A DNA stretch of 8,010 bases, from positions 1 to 8,010 of the forward strand of contig PWWM01000021.1 of assembly GCA_003561495.1 (NCBI GenBank), in the 5' to 3' direction. Below, one piece after another: positions 1 to 7,500 of this stretch. Each line of letters starts with the position of its first letter. Position 1 is the stretch's first letter. The notes beneath the pieces were generated by a model that was not told the DNA's origin, did not search any database, and saw only the letters and a list, made by a program, of their open reading frames with translations. Both the position numbers and the translations under genes were made by a program. The stretch is from Gammaproteobacteria bacterium (lineage in GTDB: Bacteria; Pseudomonadota; Gammaproteobacteria; Xanthomonadales; Wenzhouxiangellaceae).

Positions 1-101
1 AGCTTCAGTGCGAAGGACAAGCCCGCGTAAGCGGGCGCAGCCATCCTGCCGGGCGCGCCAGTTACGAAAGAGCCCCGCTTGCGGGGTTTTTTCGTAACTG
101 G
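1..101 (+). repeat. 101-bp direct repeat, copy 1
   Basis: This copy matches bases 166-266 at 100 of 101 positions; the single difference is G at 10 against C at 175. It holds a hairpin with a GTAA (GNRA-type) tetraloop at 21-36 (GCCCGC/GCGGGC stem) and a long terminator-like hairpin at 58-101. The identity stops abruptly after base 101. The window starts at the first base of the match, so the repeat or further tandem copies may extend to the left. Confidence 0.95.
58..101 (+). terminator. Long hairpin with terminator core, copy 1
   Basis: The two arms are CCAGTTACGAAA and TTTCGTAACTGG (12 bp). Inside them are a G.U/A-U/G.U step, then CCCCG/CGGGG closed by a CTTG tetraloop, giving 20 pairs in 44 nt. 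The inner part has the layout of a rho-independent terminator in the plus direction, with a GC-rich stem followed by six T. In the minus direction the U-tract is interrupted, so rightward termination is favoured. The outer stem is longer than a terminator needs, so the element may do something else as well. Confidence 0.65.
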
Positions 102-125
102 GGGGTCCGTCATATGGATGAGAAC

Positions 126-141
126 CTCGGTTCGAACCGAG
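126..141. repeat. 16-bp perfect palindrome between the repeats
   Basis: CTCGGTTCGAACCGAG is its own reverse complement. It resembles a tRNA T-arm at first sight, but its loop would be one base short and no cloverleaf surrounds it. It could be a protein-binding operator or simply part of the hairpin-rich repeat unit. Confidence 0.6.
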
Positions 142-156
142 CCGCAGGCGAGCTCG

Positions 157-173
157 CTGAAGCAAAGCTTCAG
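157..173 (+). repeat. Short hairpin at the left edge of repeat copy 2
   Basis: CTGAAGC and GCTTCAG form a perfect 7-bp stem around a 3-nt AAA loop. It straddles the junction between the 64-bp spacer and copy 2, so any full 165-bp unit would contain it. It adds to the impression that the whole unit folds as RNA or as cruciform DNA. Confidence 0.5.
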
Positions 174-266
174 TCCGAAGGACAAGCCCGCGTAAGCGGG
201 CGCAGCCATCCTGCCGGGCGCGCCAGTTACGAAAGAGCCCCGCTTGCGGGGTTTTTTCGTAACTGG
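166..266 (+). repeat. 101-bp direct repeat, copy 2
   Basis: This is the second copy of the repeat that begins the window, offset by exactly 165 bp. The GTAA-loop hairpin lies at 186-201 and the long hairpin at 223-266. Here the hairpin stem extends further on both sides (216-273) after one G/A mismatch, which copy 1 cannot do. The near-identity implies a recent duplication or active homogenisation. Confidence 0.95.
223..266 (+). terminator. Long hairpin with terminator core, copy 2
   Basis: The 44-nt hairpin is identical to the one in copy 1. The stem continues outward past a G222/A267 mismatch through GGGCGC (216-221) pairing with GCGCCC (268-273), giving a 58-nt near-perfect inverted repeat. 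The plus-direction T-run follows the CCCCG/CGGGG stem. Two identical terminator-like structures in tandem could act as a strong double terminator for an upstream gene, or mark a mobile or RNA element. Confidence 0.65.
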
Positions 267-325
267 AGCGCCCTAACTTTTTAGCTGGGCTTGTGTTTCC
301 AACCAAATGATCCGGCCTGAGTGGT

Positions 326-342
326 TTTCGCCGCAGGCGAAA
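326..342. repeat. Short inverted repeat
   Basis: TTTCGCC and GGCGAAA form a 7-bp stem around GCA. The 10-mer CCGCAGGCGA within it (331-340) also occurs at 142-151 inside the spacer module, so it may be a further degenerate piece of the same repeat family. Confidence 0.45.
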
Positions 343-368
343 GAAGTGCAGGCAGGTCACCTCAGACT

Positions 369-397
369 CGAACCGAGCCGAAGGCGAGCTCGCTGAA
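369..397 (+). repeat. Partial third copy of spacer module
   Basis: These 29 bases match 133-161 at 28 of 29 positions (A at 381 against C at 145). They include the 10-bp palindrome GCGAGCTCGC. The flanks differ on both sides, so only this module is shared. It lies just upstream of the TPR pseudogene, which suggests a small dispersed repeat rather than simple tandem slippage. Confidence 0.85.
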
Positions 398-449
398 ATC
401 GAGCCTGCCGATCAGTCATGCCCCAAGCAGCCTGTATATACTGGCGCCC

Positions 450-1175
450 ATGCGTTGGAGATATTTCCTGCCCATTTCGCTAAGTCTGCTTGTGCCGCAG
501 CCCGGTTTCCCGGAGGTGGATTGCCCGGCCGCTGAAGCCATGTTGCTGGAGGCCGTGGCCTCCAATCTTCGAATTCTCGGCCAATACCACGAAGCGCTGG
601 CGCAACTTGAGGCCGCTCTGACTTTGATCAACGAGTTGGAATATCCGGAAGTGGAGATTCAGGTTCACATGGCCGCAGGACTGGTCAACTGGGCGCTCGA
701 GCGTCATGATGCGGCCATCGGACATTACCTGGCGGCGCTGGAGATCAGCCGTCTGGCCGATGAACGGATTGGAGTTGCTCGTGCAGCCGGCAATATCGGC
801 AATCTCTAAAGTTCCGTGGGACGACTGGAACTGGCTCGCGAGTATCACGATCAGGCGCTTTCGGAATTCAAGGCCGCTGAACGCCTGCCGGAAGACAGTC
901 TGGGCGCGGCGCTGGATCTTGTCGAGCTGCAGGTCATGGTGGCCGAGGACAAGGGCGACTATCATCAGGCGGTGGCCAGGCAACCACTGACGCTGGATGG
1001 CAAGGATCTTGCCATGACCCTGACCGCCGGCGTCACCGAGTTGACCGCAGAAGTCTCGATCGATGAAGTCATCCGTCGCGCCGATCATGTCTTGTACCGT
1101 GGCAAGAAACACGGAAAGGACCGGGTCGAAGAGTTTGATCCCGTTCGGGACAGACACGACACGCCGGATTCTTGA
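450..1175 (+). pseudogene. Broken TPR-GGDEF (diguanylate cyclase-like) gene
   Basis: The frame starting at ATG 450 encodes a signal-peptide-like N-terminus (MRWRYFLPISLSLLV) and then helical TPR-like units, visible as LGQYHEALAQLEAAL and RHDAAIGHYLAALEIS. A TAA at 807-809 interrupts it, but the same frame continues with another TPR unit (LELAREYHDQALSEFKAAE) to the TGA at 1173-1175. After about base 970 the sequence changes to the end of a GGDEF domain: a MTLTAGV strand and an RRADHVLYRGKKHGKDRV helix, matching the usual ADxALYxAKxxGRxRV. The GGDEF signature, the metal-binding residues and any membrane segment between TPR and GGDEF are absent. Intact family members carry periplasmic TPRs, a membrane helix and a cytoplasmic cyclase domain. 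I read this as a decayed gene with an internal in-frame deletion and a nonsense mutation. No strong ribosome binding site precedes ATG 450, so the start is chosen on the signal peptide. It converges on the stress-protein gene, 32 bp away. Confidence 0.75.
807..809 (+). other. In-frame TAA inside TPR coding sequence
   Basis: The frame reads NIGNL-stop-SSVGRLELA. TPR motifs in this family commonly read N(I/L)GxLYxxxGxxxxA, so a tyrosine codon (TAC or TAT) is expected and a single base change to TAA explains the stop. The distance from the stop to the resumed reading is a whole number of codons, so this is a nonsense change, not a frameshift. Confidence 0.75.
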
Positions 1176-1207
1176 ATCGTAGCGATCATGACAACCGGGA
1201 AATTCGA

Positions 1208-2074
1208 TTATCCGGCGATCACCGTCATGGTCAAGGGCAAATGCTCGAGAATGCGGCGCGGTTCTGCTGATTCCAGCCAGGCGCCGCGGCGACGAATCAC
1301 CATTTCCACAACCCGCTCCTCGGCCAGTGCATGAAGCATCTCAACCGTCGTCATGCGCGGCATGATTCGCAAGTGAGTTTTCAGGGACAACGCGCTGAGC
1401 CATTGACCGAGTTGGACATGGTCGTTGTCGGCGATCGTCGGAGACACCAGCACCACCAGTCCGAGATGATCCATTCGAGCTCGTTCAGCCGCAAAGTCAA
1501 GCAATGTGAGCGCCGAGTCCATGTTTTCAATCAGCACGGCAACCTGGCAAGAATCGCGAGGCAGACGGGACGAGCAGATTTGCACGGTTCCCCTGGCCTG
1601 GCGCGCCAGGTCAAGCGGGGCATGGCCGAGCTTTCGTCCCAGCCGTGCCGACCATCCAACACGGCCGAGCAACAGACAATCTTCGGGCATGGACAGCGCA
1701 AGCGCCTCCTCGACCAATCGCCCACGCCGAACATTCAACTCCCAGGAGACCTGCAAGGTCCGCGCAACCTGCTTGATGGCCAGGCGAATGGCGGCCACTT
1801 CTCTGTCAGGCCCGGGCTGGCTTCCGGATGCGAGCAAGGGCCGAATCATTCCGGATAATTCCCCTACTTCACGAGCAAACGAATAGCCCATGCTGCGTTC
1901 ACGCTCCGGCTCCTCGATCGACACGGCCAGCAAAGGGACCTTGTGGTGGCCCGCCAGCCGGGCAGCCAGTTCCAGGGCATGCCGGGATTGTGGCGATGAG
2001 TCGATCAGAACAACCACCCGCCCCGGGCGCCGGTCATCGTTGACCATGGAATCAGGTCTCATCTCCATCGTCAT
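1208..2074 (-). CDS. Tandem universal stress protein (UspA family)
   Basis: About 288 residues with two Usp-type alpha/beta domains. Usp proteins are cytoplasmic, often bind ATP and protect cells in stasis or stress. Numbered from ATG 2074, domain 1 (about 18-170) starts with the strand VVVLIDSS and continues with a helix typical of the family (SRHALELAARLA). It carries the nucleotide-binding pattern G-2x-G-9x-G at G137, G140 and G150, but His151 stands where Ser/Thr is usual. Domain 2 (about 177-288) starts at VAVLIENMDSAL and lacks the glycine motif, so at most one half is likely to bind ATP. The start is uncertain: a TTG at 2113 and ATGs at 2074, 2068, 2062 and 2047 are in frame. ATG 2047 follows the protease stop by 4 nt, whereas the longer choices overlap it; none has a strong Shine-Dalgarno sequence. 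It is the last gene of the operon, and no clear terminator is seen before the convergent pseudogene. Confidence 0.85.
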   Translation of the reverse strand: MTMEMRPDSMVNDDRRPGRVVVLIDSSPQSRHALELAARLAGHHKVPLLAVSIEEPERERSMGYSFAREVGELSGMIRPLLASGSQPGPDREVAAIRLAIKQVARTLQVSWELNVRRGRLVEEALALSMPEDCLLLGRVGWSARLGRKLGHAPLDLARQARGTVQICSSRLPRDSCQVAVLIENMDSALTLLDFAAERARMDHLGLVVLVSPTIADNDHVQLGQWLSALSLKTHLRIMPRMTTVEMLHALAEERVVEMVIRRRGAWLESAEPRRILEHLPLTMTVIAG

Positions 2075-4454
2075 CCCGGCGCGGTTGTTTTCCACCCCTG
2101 TTTTTGCGAGCAATGCGTGAGAAGGTTTCCAGGCGATCGGCGACGCGGCGATTGAAGCTCCCCTTCGGAAAGGTGCCTTTTGCGTCCGGCTGACCCGCCG
2201 TCAGGCCCGTCAGCAGTTCGATTGCCTCATCAACGAAAGTCACTGGATAGATACGAAATCGCCCTTCGGCCACCTCTTCGCAGACCTCGGGCTTGACCAT
2301 CAGATGGTCGACGTTGGCCGCCGGTATCAGAACCCCATGTTCCGCCAGATCACCGGCCTGCCGGCAGACATCGAAAAAGCCCTCGATCTTCTCGGTCACG
2401 CCCCCGACAGCCTGAACCTGGCCGTGCTGGTTGATCGAGCCAGTCACCGCCAGAAACTGATTGAGTGGTACCTGGGCGATGGCCGAAAGCATTGCGCAGG
2501 TCTCGGCCAACGAAGCCGAATCGCCTTCAACACCGCCATAGGACTGCTCGAATACCACGCTGGCGGAAAGGGACAGTTCCTTGCTCGAGGCATAACGGCT
2601 GGCGATGAAGCGCGACAGGATCAGCACACCCTTGCTGTGGATCGGGCCACCCAGCTTGGCCTCACGCTCGATGTCGACAACCTGGCCGTTGCCCGGTCGG
2701 GCGGTGGCGGTAATGCGGGACGGCCGACCAAAGCGAAAATCACCCAGCTGAATGACCGAAAGACCGTTGACCTGAGCCATGGCCTGGCCGCTGACCGAGA
2801 CCAGTACGGTGCCGCGATCAATCTGCTCCAGGCTGGCCGCACGCAAGCGACCGGCTCGCTCATTTCGTGCCTCGATAGCGCTTTGAACATGTTCGGCACT
2901 GATATGACTTGATTGGGCCTTGCCCGCCCAGTATCCGGCTTCGGCCAGCACATCGCGCAGAACCCGATCACTGGCGGTCAACTTGCGCTGATCATCAGAC
3001 AACCGGCTGGCATGTTCGATCATGCGCGCCACTGCCGAGCGATCCAGCGCCGGCGTGCCGCTTTGCCGGGCCAGCGTCGCGAGCATGCGTGCATACAGCA
3101 GAAGGTTGTCGGTGTCACGGTCAATGTGATCGGCAAAATCGACCTCGACCTTGAACAGCTCGAGAAAGTCGGGATCATAATGGGCCAGCAGGTAATACAG
3201 CAATCGTTCCCCGACCAGAACCACCTTGACCGATACCGGAATATTCTCCGGCTGCAGACTGGTGGTGCTGACCAGACCATAGACTCTTTCGAGTGACTCG
3301 ATGCGCACATCACCGGAAAACAGCACTCGCTTGAGGCTTTCCCAGGCCATTGGATGGGAAAGAATGCGACGCGCGTCGAGAATCAGGTAACCTCCGTTGG
3401 CCCGATGCAGCGCGCCCGGCCGGATCATGGAGACATCGGTATACAGGGCGCCGTTACGCATGCGATGCTCGATCTTGCCCACCAGGTGATTATGCGTGGG
3501 CAAGTCCTCGTAGACGATAGGCGCACCCTGGGTGTTGGCATTGTCAACCAGCAAATTGACTCGGAACTGCTCCAGAAGGATCTCCGGCGGACCCCCGCCC
3601 CGGCGACCCTGCAAGGCCTCGGCATTATCGACTACAAATTCACGAGCCGCATCGAGATGGGCGGTCACATCCGGCTCATGCGACCAACGCTCCTTGAGCT
3701 CACGGATCGGACCACCCAGTGCGAACAGGATCATTTCCTCGTTGAGCTTGCGGATGCGGTTGCGCAACTCCTTGCGCTGCGCTGGAACGCGCTGAATCTG
3801 CTGCTGCAGTTTCTTCTGGAGCTCGGCGATTCGGGCCTCGATTTTCTCGCGCTGTTCGTCCGGCAGTTGCTGGTAGTCCTCGGGATCCATGACTTCGCCA
3901 TCCCGCAAGGGCGCCAGGGTAAACCCACCCGGTGTCGTGATCAGTGCAATGCCGGATTCCCGGGCTTCCTCACCAATTGCGTTCAGGGCCTTTTGCTGAC
4001 GTTGTTCGAACTCATCCTGGATCTCCTGCATCCGGCTCTGGTATTCCTCGCTTTCAAAAACCGCGGCCACTCCAGTGCGCAACTCCTCAATGAAACCATC
4101 CATGTCCCGTCTTAGCCGTTGACCATCCCCGGCTTTCAATCGAATCGCGATGGCACGGTTCGGGTCGGAGAAATTCTGGACATAACACCAGTCCGGAGGC
4201 GCTGGCTGCGTGGCGGCTCTTTGCTCGAGGAACCTTCGGACAAGGCCATGCCGGTCAGCACCCCTGGGGCCGAGAACGAACAGGTTGAAACCGTGATTGC
4301 CGATTTCGGTACCGAAGCGCATGGCTCTCAGAACGCGTTCCTGCCCGACCGGATCGCCAAGCGGTTCCAGTTCGTCAGTGGTGTGGAAAGCCAGATCCTC
4401 TTCCGAGCAATACCGGTAAACCTGGTCCACGCCGAGCGGTTCGATATCCGTCAT
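2052..4454 (-). CDS. Lon-related ATP-dependent protease (LonB-like/YcbZ type)
   Basis: About 800 residues, in the usual range for this soluble family. Numbered from ATG 4454, an N-terminal AAA-type region has a P-loop position at about 60-70 reading LGPRGADRH. A charged, Glu/Gln-rich segment (about 125-240) is probably the coiled-coil insertion. The Walker B position reads GGYLILDARRIL (about 354-365). The C-terminal Lon protease domain (about 560-760) has the catalytic Ser646 in VEGDSAS and Lys689 in GGVTEKIEGF. Their spacing of 43 residues equals that of Ser679 and Lys722 in E. coli Lon. GPIHSKGVLILS and VFEQSYGG are typical of the family. It should degrade damaged or specific proteins in an ATP-linked way. 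The P-loop lacks the canonical GKS/T, which questions how ATP is bound. The tail is very charged (DDDGDE). A GTG at 4487 and an ATG at 4463 are alternative starts; 4454 is chosen because the conserved N-terminal region begins there and GGATGG lies just upstream. The gene follows the glucan synthase closely and precedes the stress protein. Confidence 0.93.
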   Translation of the reverse strand: MTDIEPLGVDQVYRYCSEEDLAFHTTDELEPLGDPVGQERVLRAMRFGTEIGNHGFNLFVLGPRGADRHGLVRRFLEQRAATQPAPPDWCYVQNFSDPNRAIAIRLKAGDGQRLRRDMDGFIEELRTGVAAVFESEEYQSRMQEIQDEFEQRQQKALNAIGEEARESGIALITTPGGFTLAPLRDGEVMDPEDYQQLPDEQREKIEARIAELQKKLQQQIQRVPAQRKELRNRIRKLNEEMILFALGGPIRELKERWSHEPDVTAHLDAAREFVVDNAEALQGRRGGGPPEILLEQFRVNLLVDNANTQGAPIVYEDLPTHNHLVGKIEHRMRNGALYTDVSMIRPGALHRANGGYLILDARRILSHPMAWESLKRVLFSGDVRIESLERVYGLVSTTSLQPENIPVSVKVVLVGERLLYYLLAHYDPDFLELFKVEVDFADHIDRDTDNLLLYARMLATLARQSGTPALDRSAVARMIEHASRLSDDQRKLTASDRVLRDVLAEAGYWAGKAQSSHISAEHVQSAIEARNERAGRLRAASLEQIDRGTVLVSVSGQAMAQVNGLSVIQLGDFRFGRPSRITATARPGNGQVVDIEREAKLGGPIHSKGVLILSRFIASRYASSKELSLSASVVFEQSYGGVEGDSASLAETCAMLSAIAQVPLNQFLAVTGSINQHGQVQAVGGVTEKIEGFFDVCRQAGDLAEHGVLIPAANVDHLMVKPEVCEEVAEGRFRIYPVTFVDEAIELLTGLTAGQPDAKGTFPKGSFNRRVADRLETFSRIARKNRGGKQPRRDDDGDET

Positions 4455-4526
4455 ACACACCATCCGATGGTTGATCGTTTCCGTCACTGTACCGTGACTG
4501 ATACCGATTGTCTGCCGACGAGCGTA

Positions 4527-7500
4527 TTATTGACTCTGCACGACCTGCACGTCGACTCGATGGTCCCCGGAACCGGCCTCAAGCGGGATGTGATTCGAAC
4601 CCGTCTTCTGACCATCGAGCAAGATACTGATGCCGGCATGATCGCCCGAGCCGGTTTCCTGAACATAGTGGATCAAGTATCGGCTTCCATTGACGACAAG
4701 CGTCACTGAGCATTCTGACCACTCCGGCGGCAGGCAAGGTTGAATCATCAGCCGATCACCCTCGATTTGCAGACCGAACAGCGCCTCGATGCCGGCCCGG
4801 TACAACCAGGCCGCAGCTCCGGTGTACCAGGACCAGCCACCGCGGCCTCGGTTTTCACCCTGGGAATAAATGTCACCGGCCAGCACGTAGGGTTCAAGCC
4901 GGTAACGTCGAGCTTCGTCGGGTGTTGCAGCGCGCCGGATCGGATCAAGCAGGCGGAACAAATCGGCCGCTTCCTGGTTCCAGCCCAGCCGGGCCGCGGC
5001 CCACACCGCCCAGGTGGCTGCGTGGGTGTACTGGGCGCCGTTCTCTCTGATTCCTGGCGGGTAGCCCTTGATGTAGCCCGGATCGATCGGCGTCAGATCG
5101 AACGGTGGGGCCAGCAGCAGGATCAAACGATCCGGTTTCGAAACCAGTTGATCGAGTGCCGAACGCATGGCTACCGATGCGCGCTCGCCCGGTTCGTTCG
5201 GACCGAGTACCGACCAGGTCTGGGCGATCAGGTCGATCCGGCATTCATCGCTGTCACTGGAGCCGATGGGCGTGCCGTCATCGCAGTAGGCGCGTCGATA
5301 CCACTGGCCATCCCAGGCCGACTGGTCGATGCGCTCGGCAAGCTGGCCGGCCAGCTTGCGGTACTGGCTTTCGCAATCCGGATCATCCTGGATTCGGCAG
5401 CAGGCAGCAAAGTCCTCGAGTACCCGGATCAGGAACCAGCCCAGCCAGACGCTTTCGCCGCGGCCGGTGGTGCTGATCCGGTTGAACCCATCGTTCCAGT
5501 CGCCGTTGCCGATGACCGGCAATCCGTGCGGGCCGACCGTGCTGGCTCGGTCAATCGCGCGACAGCAATGTTCGTAGAGTGTGCCCTGTCGCGGACTCTG
5601 GCCGTACTCGGCGTATCGTTCGACTTCCTCGGCCGCCAGCGGATGTCCTTCCAGGTAGGGGACCACTTCATCGAGAATCTCGTAATCTTCGGTTGATCTC
5701 ACGTAATAGGCGGTGACCAGGGGCAGCCAAAGCAGGTCATCCGAGCAGCGCGTGCGAACCCCGCGTAGCGGCCGTTCATGCCACCAGTGCAGGACATCGC
5801 CCTCTACGAATTGCCGGGATGCAGCCCGCAGAATCTGCTCACGGGTGATGGCTGGTCGCAACCAGACCAGGGCCATGGCGTCCTGGAGCTGATCGCGAAA
5901 TCCGAATCCGCCGCTGGACTGGTAGAAGCCGGTCCGACCGTGCAGACGGGCGCTGATGGCCTGGTAGGGCAACCAGCGGTTGAGCAGCAGGTCGACAGAA
6001 GGTTCGGGAGTGCTGACCTGCACGTTGCCCAGCAAGTCGTCCCATTCAGATCCAAGGCGCTGGAAACTCGCCTCGGCCGCCTCGATTCCGGCAAACTCGG
6101 CGGCCAGATCAAGGGCCTGTTCACGACTTTCGGCATGGCCGAGCACGAACACCACGCTGGCCGAGCCTTGCGGTGCAATGTCGAGATGAACCTGCAGCGC
6201 CGCGCACGGATCAGTGCCGGGCTCGATTCGACCACTCAGGCCGATGCGACCCAGCGCGGCCGGTTGATGCACATTGCCACCTGTACCCAGAAATTCCGAC
6301 CGATCGGTCGTGAATCCGTGCATGGGCAGATTCGAAACCAGGAAAGCATGACGATCGCCGGCAAAGCGGTCAAAGCGATTGCGGGCCAGCAGCACCTGAC
6401 GGGTGGCGGACAGGTTGCAATCGACATGCTGTGCGGTTTCGTCGCGGCGATTGCCCAACACCCATTCAACAAAGCGGGTCACGGTCAGACGCCGGGTCCA
6501 GTCGCAATGGTTGAACAGTTCGAGACGACAAATCTGGACGGGATGGTCGGCATCGACATGCATACGAAAATCATGACTCAATCCGCTGCCGTGATGGATG
6601 AATCGGCTGTAACCTGTTCCGTGATGAATGCGGTAGTTGCCGGGCCCGGGTCGGGGCGCAGGCGTGGGAGACCAGAACTGACCGGTTTCCTCATCGCGGA
6701 TATAGGTCACGTCACCGGGGGTGTCCTCTACGGGATCGTTGGACCAGGGGGTGAGGCGGTATTCGCTGCTGTTTCCAGCCCAGGTGAACGAGGCCCCGCT
6801 CTCGGTGACCAGGCAGCCAAAGTCCGGGTTGGCCAGCACATTGCTCCAGGGGGCCGGAGTGGGTGCGGCCGGGTTCCAGTCCATGATGTATTCGCGCCCA
6901 TCGGCGCTGAATCCACCGAAGCCGTTGTTACAGATTCGCTCCTGGTCGGGTTCGGAGCGGGGATTGAATCGCTCAAGTTCAGCCGACTGACGACTGGGAA
7001 AGAATGGCGGCAGCTCACTGGTTTTCGCCGTTTGTAGTTGCTCCGACAGCGGTGGGCCGTCACCACGCAGTACAACTGCTGCAGCGGCCAGCAGCCCCTG
7101 GTGTTGTTCCGCGGAAAGTTCGCGGGATGCGATGACCGTGACCTGTCCGGTCAGTACGCCTTGGGTGCGCGAACGAATCGACTCGGCCAGCGCCTTGAGT
7201 CGATCCCGGGTGACTTGTTCATAACCGCCGGCGGCCGGGTCGAGCAGGACCAGGTCACTGCGAATCCGACGACCGGATAGAAACGCGTGCGCAACCAGGA
7301 CCTCCGTGACGTTCTCGATACCGGCATTGCCGCCGGTTTCTACAACGATGATCGGCCAATCGCCGGAGATTCCGCGCGACCAGAGCAGCCCTTGCAGCGG
7401 CTGGTCGGGTCGCCGATCAGCCCTGCGCCATTGGCGATGAGGCGCCAGCAATGCCGACAGCAGCTCCATCGCCGCACGCACCCGGTCGGGCGAGAGTTGC

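Larger units (their letters stand above)
1..449. other. Gene-free region with structured tandem repeats
   Basis: No convincing gene lies here. The stretch is a mosaic of repeated, hairpin-forming pieces: two copies of a 101-bp repeat, a 64-bp spacer holding a 16-bp palindrome, a partial third copy of the spacer module, and short hairpins. One plus-strand frame is open from base 3 to a TAG at 282-284, but it lacks a clear start with a ribosome binding site and resembles no family I know, so I do not call it a gene. The terminator-like hairpins point rightwards, which suggests that an upstream plus-strand transcript from outside the window ends here. Bases 285-325 and 398-449 show nothing I can assign beyond that. 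Confidence 0.7.

Noticed and set aside
102..165. Possible tRNA (T-arm-like GGTTCGAACC)
   Set aside because: The palindrome gives a 6-base rather than 7-base T-loop, and no acceptor, D or anticodon arms can be drawn around it; the CCA at 58-60 belongs to the next hairpin.
1..266. CRISPR array
   Set aside because: There are only two long repeats of 101 bp separated by 64 bp, with no short regular repeats or spacers.
433..449. TATACT at 437-442 as a -10 box for the TPR gene
   Set aside because: No -35 hexamer resembling TTGACA lies 16-18 bases upstream, and the transcript would be leaderless; one hexamer is too little to support a promoter.
480..1157. Minus-strand open frame (225 codons) opposite the TPR pseudogene
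   Set aside because: The plus strand carries identifiable TPR and GGDEF sequence here, whereas the minus-strand translation resembles nothing and is best explained as the mirror of the old coding frame.
1167..1178. GATTC/GAATC hairpin as a terminator between the convergent genes
   Set aside because: The stem is short and AT-rich with no following T-run in either direction, so it does not look like an intrinsic terminator.
3354..4115. Long plus-strand open frame (253 codons) opposite the protease gene
   Set aside because: It is antisense to a strongly recognisable Lon-related coding sequence and shows no family resemblance; it is explained by GC-rich codon usage on the other strand.
4483..4498. 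GTCAC/GTGAC inverted repeat between the glucan synthase and protease genes
   Set aside because: A 5-bp stem with a 6-nt loop is expected by chance at this length, and it has no T-run or known operator form.
5778..7037. Long plus-strand open frame (419 codons) opposite the glucan synthase gene
   Set aside because: The minus-strand protein is clearly conserved through this whole stretch; the antisense frame has no recognisable motif and is a shadow.
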